Shown here one piece after another: positions 11,137 through 14,394 of a stretch of DNA of 14,394 bases (positions are counted from its first letter, which is position 1; the number at the start of each line of letters is the position of its first letter). The notes under the pieces are model-generated. The model did not search any database and was not told the DNA's origin. It was given only the letters and a program-made list of their open reading frames with translations. Origin of the DNA: an uncultured Erysipelotrichaceae bacterium (lineage in GTDB: Bacteria > Bacillota_I > Bacilli_A > RFN20 > CAG-826). Where the stretch lies: contig CADCJP010000027.1 of the NCBI GenBank assembly GCA_902801805.1, positions 1-14,394 on the forward strand, given 5' to 3'. The position numbers and the translations under genes were made by a program.

Positions 11137-11619
11137 TTATGTCATTCTTTTATCGATAAGAAAAGTTAAACACTTATCGATACCCGCAATATTTTTAATC
11201 ACTGTTTTACTTTCTATTTCTAGGATTGTGGGAGTACCCAAGATACTTAGTTCCGTAATATCCGTAGTATTTTCGATGATTTCCCTTGAAATTGGGACTT
11301 CATTTTTTCGGGTATTAATGAAGTAAGTTACCAAAATACCACTTTTCGCGAAATCTATGATTTCATCAATCATATCGTGACAATGACCACAGGTTTCAGA
11401 ATAAACAAAAATGATGTAGTGATTTTCTTTTTGATTCAAGGCTTCTAACCAAGGAATTTCTTTGTTTTTGATGATTTCTTCTTGTTCGACGATGTTTTTG
11501 TTATTCGTGACTTCTCTTGTTGGTGAGCAAGAGACCACTATCGCTAGACTCGTTAGCGAAACGAATAGCAAACGAGATGTCATAACAAAAGTATAAGAGT
11601 TTTTAGTATTTTTGTTCAC
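11137..11619 (-). CDS. Thioredoxin-fold lipoprotein
   Basis: 160 residues from a GTG start at 11619; an internal ATG at residue 13 (11583) would still leave the signal peptide intact. Neither start has a Shine-Dalgarno sequence. A hydrophobic signal (RLLFVSLTSLAIVV) leads to lipobox VVSC, so Cys31 would be lipid-modified and the protein anchored outside the membrane. The catalytic CGHC (residues 77-80) follows FVYSET, and GTPT with the cis-proline (Pro130) is present. Both are hallmarks of thioredoxin-like oxidoreductases. No redox partner such as a CcdA-like protein is visible, so an oxidase or reductase role cannot be decided. Its gene is divergent from the 11640 membrane protein across 20 bp and lies 47 nt before pcrA. 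Confidence 0.85.
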   Translation of the reverse strand: MNKNTKNSYTFVMTSRLLFVSLTSLAIVVSCSPTREVTNNKNIVEQEEIIKNKEIPWLEALNQKENHYIIFVYSETCGHCHDMIDEIIDFAKSGILVTYFINTRKNEVPISREIIENTTDITELSILGTPTILEIESKTVIKNIAGIDKCLTFLIDKRMT

Positions 11620-11627
11620 AAAAAATG

Positions 11628-11633
11628 TAAAAT
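11628..11633 (+). promoter_or_regulatory. Candidate -10 box for a leaderless plus-strand operon
   Basis: TAAAAT ends 6 nt before the ATG at 11640, so transcription would begin on or next to the start codon. No Shine-Dalgarno sequence or convincing -35 is present. On the other strand TATAAA (11635-11640) could serve the divergent lipoprotein gene, giving overlapping face-to-back promoters within 20 bp. Confidence 0.35.
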
Positions 11634-11639
11634 ATTTAT

Positions 11640-12533
11640 ATGGCGCTTTTTAGCAAAAAGACATCATTGGTTCATAACATTACTTATATGGCCATCATGA
11701 CGGCAATAAATGTGGTTTTTATTGTCCTTGATACCTTTGTGCCTTTTGCTATGATTTTACTTATTTTGTTACTACCATTCGTCAGTGCGGTAGTTTCTTA
11801 TTTCTGTCAAAAGAGATATTACATTATCTACGCTGTAGCGAGTGTTGGCTTATGTTTGATATTCAATATCGCTGATACGATTTTCTATATTGTTCCAGCG
11901 GTAGCGTCTGGCTTTGTTATTGGTCTACTTTTAGATAAGAAGTTTAATCCTTTCTGGATGATCTTATGTTCCACTTTAATTGAAGTAGTTTTGACTTATG
12001 CTTTCATCCCATTAATCAACTTATTAAGCAATGCGGATATCGTTTATACTTTCCTCACTATTTTCAAATTAAATGATTTCCCATATAAAGAAGAATTAAT
12101 GCATTTATTCATCCTCTTTATCGCCTTAACTCAGTGCTCATTAACACACTTTGTTTTATTAACGGAAATTAAGAAAATTGGTGTGGAAACCAATACACGT
12201 GTTAACTCTTTTATTCCTTATATAGTAGGAGTGTTAGCCTGTATAAGCCTCGCTTTAATATTCGCTTTCACCTATCGTCCACCTTCCTTAGCGTTCATCG
12301 CTTTATCGTTCTATTTTGGCATCTTTTTACTCTTTAATATCATTCCTTGTAAGAAGCCAGTTATCTATATCATCTTAGGTTTAACTACATTAGCGATGTT
12401 TATCTTATTTGTGATTTTCTTTACAAAAATAAGTAAACCAATGGGCTTTATGCTCTTTGGTTTATTCCCTCTTGGAATTGCTGTCACAAGTTTCTTTCAA
12501 AACTATTTGCTAAATAGTGACTCTAATATTTAA
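11640..12533 (+). CDS. Polytopic membrane protein of unknown function
   Basis: 297 residues with roughly eight to ten hydrophobic segments (about 13-30, 34-55, 62-79, 80-97, 104-128, 153-175, 192-211, 215-235, 241-262 and 267-288) and very short loops. The N-terminal half (TYMAIMTAINVVFIVL, then DTIFYIVPAVASGFVIGLLL) has the look of ECF-transporter substrate-binding subunits or YybS/DUF2232-like proteins. This is only a resemblance in pattern. No ATPase or EcfT-like gene is nearby. The start has no Shine-Dalgarno sequence and a -10-like TAAAAT just upstream, so the mRNA may be leaderless. It is the first of three tightly spaced membrane-protein genes; the next starts 12 nt after its stop. Confidence 0.85.
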   Translation: MALFSKKTSLVHNITYMAIMTAINVVFIVLDTFVPFAMILLILLLPFVSAVVSYFCQKRYYIIYAVASVGLCLIFNIADTIFYIVPAVASGFVIGLLLDKKFNPFWMILCSTLIEVVLTYAFIPLINLLSNADIVYTFLTIFKLNDFPYKEELMHLFILFIALTQCSLTHFVLLTEIKKIGVETNTRVNSFIPYIVGVLACISLALIFAFTYRPPSLAFIALSFYFGIFLLFNIIPCKKPVIYIILGLTTLAMFILFVIFFTKISKPMGFMLFGLFPLGIAVTSFFQNYLLNSDSNI

Positions 12534-12545
12534 AATAATATTACT

Positions 12546-13202
12546 ATGGTAGATTTACTAAAGGCGTTCGGACGCGGTATCTTATATGTCATTTTGTGCC
12601 CATTCTTCCTCGTAGTTTTGGCACTTTTCGCAGTGATTGGCCTTTTAGCGTTTATTTTCCAATTATTTAAATCCATTTTCTACTTCTTTACCGGTCAAAA
12701 GTTCTTCCCTGAACTTCCTGAAGATAAAGAGTTACGTCTACAAAAAGAAGCGGAAGAAGCCGCGAGAAATCCTCAACCAGTTCCAGCACCTCAACAAGCT
12801 CCACAAAGTAGTCCAATCTTTGAAGAGATTCATGAGGAAAGAAGAGTTGAGGCCACTCCTATCGTGAGTCCCGTTCCTCAAAGCGTCGAAGAAGCTTGTT
12901 TCCAAGATGAGGTAAAAGAAGAACCCGCTCCTGCTCCAATTCCTGAACCAGAACCAGAAGTAATGAGAATGCCTGAGCCTGAACCAGAACCAGAGCCACA
13001 GCATTTAGTGAGTGACGAAGAAGCGGATGACGCACCACTCTCTGATTTCTTAGATCCGTTCGATGACGAGCAACCAAAGATGAGAGATGAAGATAATGAA
13101 ATCTTAGAAGTATATCGTCCAAAAGGTAATAACGATTATACAGATGCAGATGATTATGATGATGACACCGATAACGGTGTGAATATTAAATTTGACGATT
13201 GA
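12546..13202 (+). CDS. Membrane-anchored protein with long acidic Pro/Glu-rich disordered tail
   Basis: 218 residues. Residues ~10-48 are hydrophobic (GILYVILCPFFLVVLALFAV onward), enough for one long helix or a hairpin. From ~60 on the chain is low-complexity: Pro/Gln/Glu-rich, with PEPEPE blocks at 133-138 and 143-151, then an Asp/Glu-rich end (DADDYDDDTD near 200-209). Such tails are intrinsically disordered and may be spacers or protein-binding platforms. The tail is probably cytoplasmic, by analogy with other acidic tails, but topology is not certain. No family is recognised. No Shine-Dalgarno sequence precedes the ATG, which follows the previous stop by 12 nt. Translation may depend on termination of that gene. 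Confidence 0.85.
   Translation: MVDLLKAFGRGILYVILCPFFLVVLALFAVIGLLAFIFQLFKSIFYFFTGQKFFPELPEDKELRLQKEAEEAARNPQPVPAPQQAPQSSPIFEEIHEERRVEATPIVSPVPQSVEEACFQDEVKEEPAPAPIPEPEPEVMRMPEPEPEPEPQHLVSDEEADDAPLSDFLDPFDDEQPKMRDEDNEILEVYRPKGNNDYTDADDYDDDTDNGVNIKFDD
12942..13000 (+). repeat. Pro-Glu hexanucleotide repeat tract
   Basis: Degenerate in-frame CCTGAA/CCAGAA units encode the PEPEPE blocks of the 12546 gene, interrupted by a VMRM segment. The third-base variation means it is not a fresh slippage tract, but copy number could still vary between strains. Confidence 0.6.
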
Positions 13203-13210
13203 GGTAACAA

Positions 13211-13879
13211 ATGAATCTTAGTTTAATGATTAAAATGACAGAAAACGACAAAAGAGTGATTATCGCCCTTCTTTTCGTAGTCATTATTCTCTTTGTCCTC
13301 ATTGGTGTCATTGGTTCCATTATGATTAGAACCATGAAATGGCAAGGTAAGAAATGCGATACCTTAGTGAGTGATGTCGTTACCAATCACATTGTTAAAA
13401 CACCACATCAATTAAGAATGTACGCCGCTAAAAAGAATATCCGTTTATTCATTAAACAAGCCTGGATTGGTATTATTATCATCCTCATTGGCGTGGCGAC
13501 AATTTGCATTAGAAACGCCATTGTGTTAGATTGGACATATGATCCATTCAACACCACGAATGGTTTTGGTACATTATTATTCACTTGGAACTTCAGTGAT
13601 CCAAACATCTACGCCACATTCTTTGGCAAATGGAAAGTCATCTCCGATTGGCCACCACTTGCTAACCAACCACACTTTGAAGTTAACGCTATCTGGTCAT
13701 ATGTTTATATCCCATGCGTTGTGGTCGGTGGTACATGGTATATGATTGCCGCACAAGCCTATTTAGCGAGAACCTTAAGAGGTATTAAACTTTCTAAGAA
13801 AGTGTTCGAAAAGAGTTTAGAAAACTTTGATCAAAACACTCCAACACCTCCTCAAGGTGAACAACCAATTCAACAATAA
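13211..13879 (+). CDS. Three-helix membrane protein of unknown function
   Basis: 222 residues. Hydrophobic helices lie at ~16-38 (VIIALLFVVIILFVLIGVIG), ~85-103 and ~160-185. Between helices 2 and 3 lies a ~57-residue Trp/Asn/Phe-rich loop, probably outside the cell. A basic ~45-residue loop joins helices 1 and 2, and a polar Pro/Gln-rich C-terminus is presumably cytoplasmic. The ATG has a GAGG ribosome site 6 nt upstream that overlaps the stop codon of the previous gene, so translation is coupled. I recognise no family. It ends the plus-strand operon just before a strong terminator. The three genes have the spacing of proteins that work in one complex, but nothing in the sequence names it. 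Confidence 0.87.
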   Translation: MNLSLMIKMTENDKRVIIALLFVVIILFVLIGVIGSIMIRTMKWQGKKCDTLVSDVVTNHIVKTPHQLRMYAAKKNIRLFIKQAWIGIIIILIGVATICIRNAIVLDWTYDPFNTTNGFGTLLFTWNFSDPNIYATFFGKWKVISDWPPLANQPHFEVNAIWSYVYIPCVVVGGTWYMIAAQAYLARTLRGIKLSKKVFEKSLENFDQNTPTPPQGEQPIQQ

Positions 13880-13884
13880 AATAA

Positions 13885-13911
13885 AACCTCTCGATTGAGA
13901 GGTTCTTTTTT
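13885..13911. terminator. Bidirectional terminator between converging operons
   Basis: AACCTCTC and GAGAGGTT form a perfect 8-bp stem with loop GATT. On the plus strand it is followed by C and six T's, ending the 11640-13879 operon. On the minus strand it is followed by TTTTATTTTATT, ending the asnS operon. Its plus-strand T-run overlaps the stop codon of the small gene at 13910. Confidence 0.9.
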
Positions 13912-14038
13912 ACTGAGGTTTTGCTAATTGGATGATAATAGCTATTATTTCGTAAGCCGCATAAATAAAGACGAGAATATCAAGCGCTATAACGATCCAT
14001 CGCTGAGCCTTTTCACTATCGACAACTTCTTCTATCAT
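13910..14038 (-). CDS. 42-residue single-helix membrane protein downstream of asnS
   Basis: A small gene with strong support: an AGGAGG ribosome site 7 nt before the ATG (14038) and a TAA stop immediately before the terminator. The protein has an acidic N-terminus (MIEEVVDSEKAQRW), then a long helix from ~15 to ~38 rich in Ile/Ala/Leu, and ends KPQ. The ribosome site overlaps the TAG stop of asnS and the gap is 11 nt, so it is translated in the asnS operon. It contains Glu30 inside the helix. No function or family is recognised; short membrane proteins often modulate transporters or enzymes, but nothing here says so. Confidence 0.75.
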   Translation of the reverse strand: MIEEVVDSEKAQRWIVIALDILVFIYAAYEIIAIIIQLAKPQ

Positions 14039-14049
14039 GGCGCTACCTC

Positions 14050-14394
14050 CTAATATTTAATGCTATTGCTTGTTCTTGGATATGGTTGCACATCACGAAT
14101 GTTTTGCATACCAGTGATGTACATTAATAGTCTATCGAATCCGATACCGAAACCAGAGTGTTTACAACCGCCGTATCTACGGGTATCTAAGTACCAATCT
14201 AATTCCTTATCGTTACCGAGTTTTTGCATCTTCTTGAGTAAGATGTCATATCTTTCTTCTCTTTGAGAACCACCGACGAGTTCACCAACGGCTGGGACTA
14301 ATAAGTCACAAGCGGCAACGGTTTTACCGTCATCGTTTTCTCTCATATAGAAAGCTTTAATTTCTTTTGGATAGTCTGTTAAGAATAATGGACC
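14050..14394 (-). CDS. asnS: Asparaginyl-tRNA synthetase, C-terminal part (cut by window edge)
   Basis: 115 residues of the C-terminus are visible; the N-terminal anticodon-binding domain and most of the catalytic core lie outside the window. The enzyme is a class II synthetase that charges tRNA-Asn. The segment begins [20 protein letters not shown], typical of AsnRS. It contains the ATP-binding motif 3 [15 protein letters not shown] with its invariant Arg, and ends [15 protein letters not shown]. The stop is TAG at 14050-14052, and its last G is the first base of the next gene's GGAGG. Confidence 0.95.
   Translation of the reverse strand, partial: GPLFLTDYPKEIKAFYMRENDDGKTVAACDLLVPAVGELVGGSQREERYDILLKKMQKLGNDKELDWYLDTRRYGGCKHSGFGIGFDRLLMYITGMQNIRDVQPYPRTSNSIKY

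Noticed and set aside
12738..13122. Two antisense open frames rich in Leu/Trp/Phe/Arg
   Set aside because: They are mirror artefacts of the Pro/Glu repeat and acidic tail on the plus strand, with no ribosome site or plausible fold.

Overview
The window looks like a chromosomal segment from a low-GC, Firmicutes/Mollicutes-related bacterium, probably an uncultured gut lineage near Erysipelotrichia, Acholeplasma or RF39 (inference). The supporting points are strong AT bias, a pcrA-ligA pair, encoded CCA ends on both tRNAs, and genes with strong GGAGG ribosome sites next to genes with none. TGA is used as a stop (pcrA, the 12546 gene) and tryptophan is read from TGG, so the code is standard. That argues against Mycoplasma or Spiroplasma.

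Left part (1-3914, all minus strand). A diguanylate cyclase runs off the left edge; it has a GAF-like region and an intact GGDEF motif. Next come a large single-pass membrane protein and an ECF-type sigma factor overlapping by 71 nt, read as a sigma factor and its candidate membrane-bound regulator. A tRNA-Ala(GGC) gene follows. The sigma/membrane-protein pair lies exactly between two direct copies of a ~55-nt unit made of the tRNA-Ala 3' end plus its terminator. This resembles an old tRNA-targeted insertion or a local duplication.

Middle part (3964-11619, all minus strand). A membrane-anchored type-B carboxylesterase has lost the stretch carrying its nucleophilic serine and is frameshifted, so it is a pseudogene. 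tRNA-Arg(CCT) sits 12 nt after galE. In transcription order, galE follows pcrA and ligA in a tight housekeeping cluster. That cluster lies downstream of a small thioredoxin-fold lipoprotein gene. The pcrA start codon overlaps a perfect 20-bp palindrome and has no Shine-Dalgarno sequence.

Right part (11620-14394). A 20-bp divergent gap separates the lipoprotein gene from three plus-strand genes (11640-13879), all membrane proteins I do not recognise. They form a compact operon ending at a bidirectional terminator shared with the converging asnS operon. That operon consists of asnS, cut by the right edge, and a 42-codon membrane-protein gene with an excellent ribosome site overlapping the asnS stop codon.

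Most of the window is ordinary housekeeping DNA. The points most worth a second look are the tRNA-repeat-bracketed sigma cassette, the palindromic and possibly leaderless pcrA start, the palindrome upstream of the cyclase, the three-gene membrane operon, and the unlisted small membrane protein after asnS.
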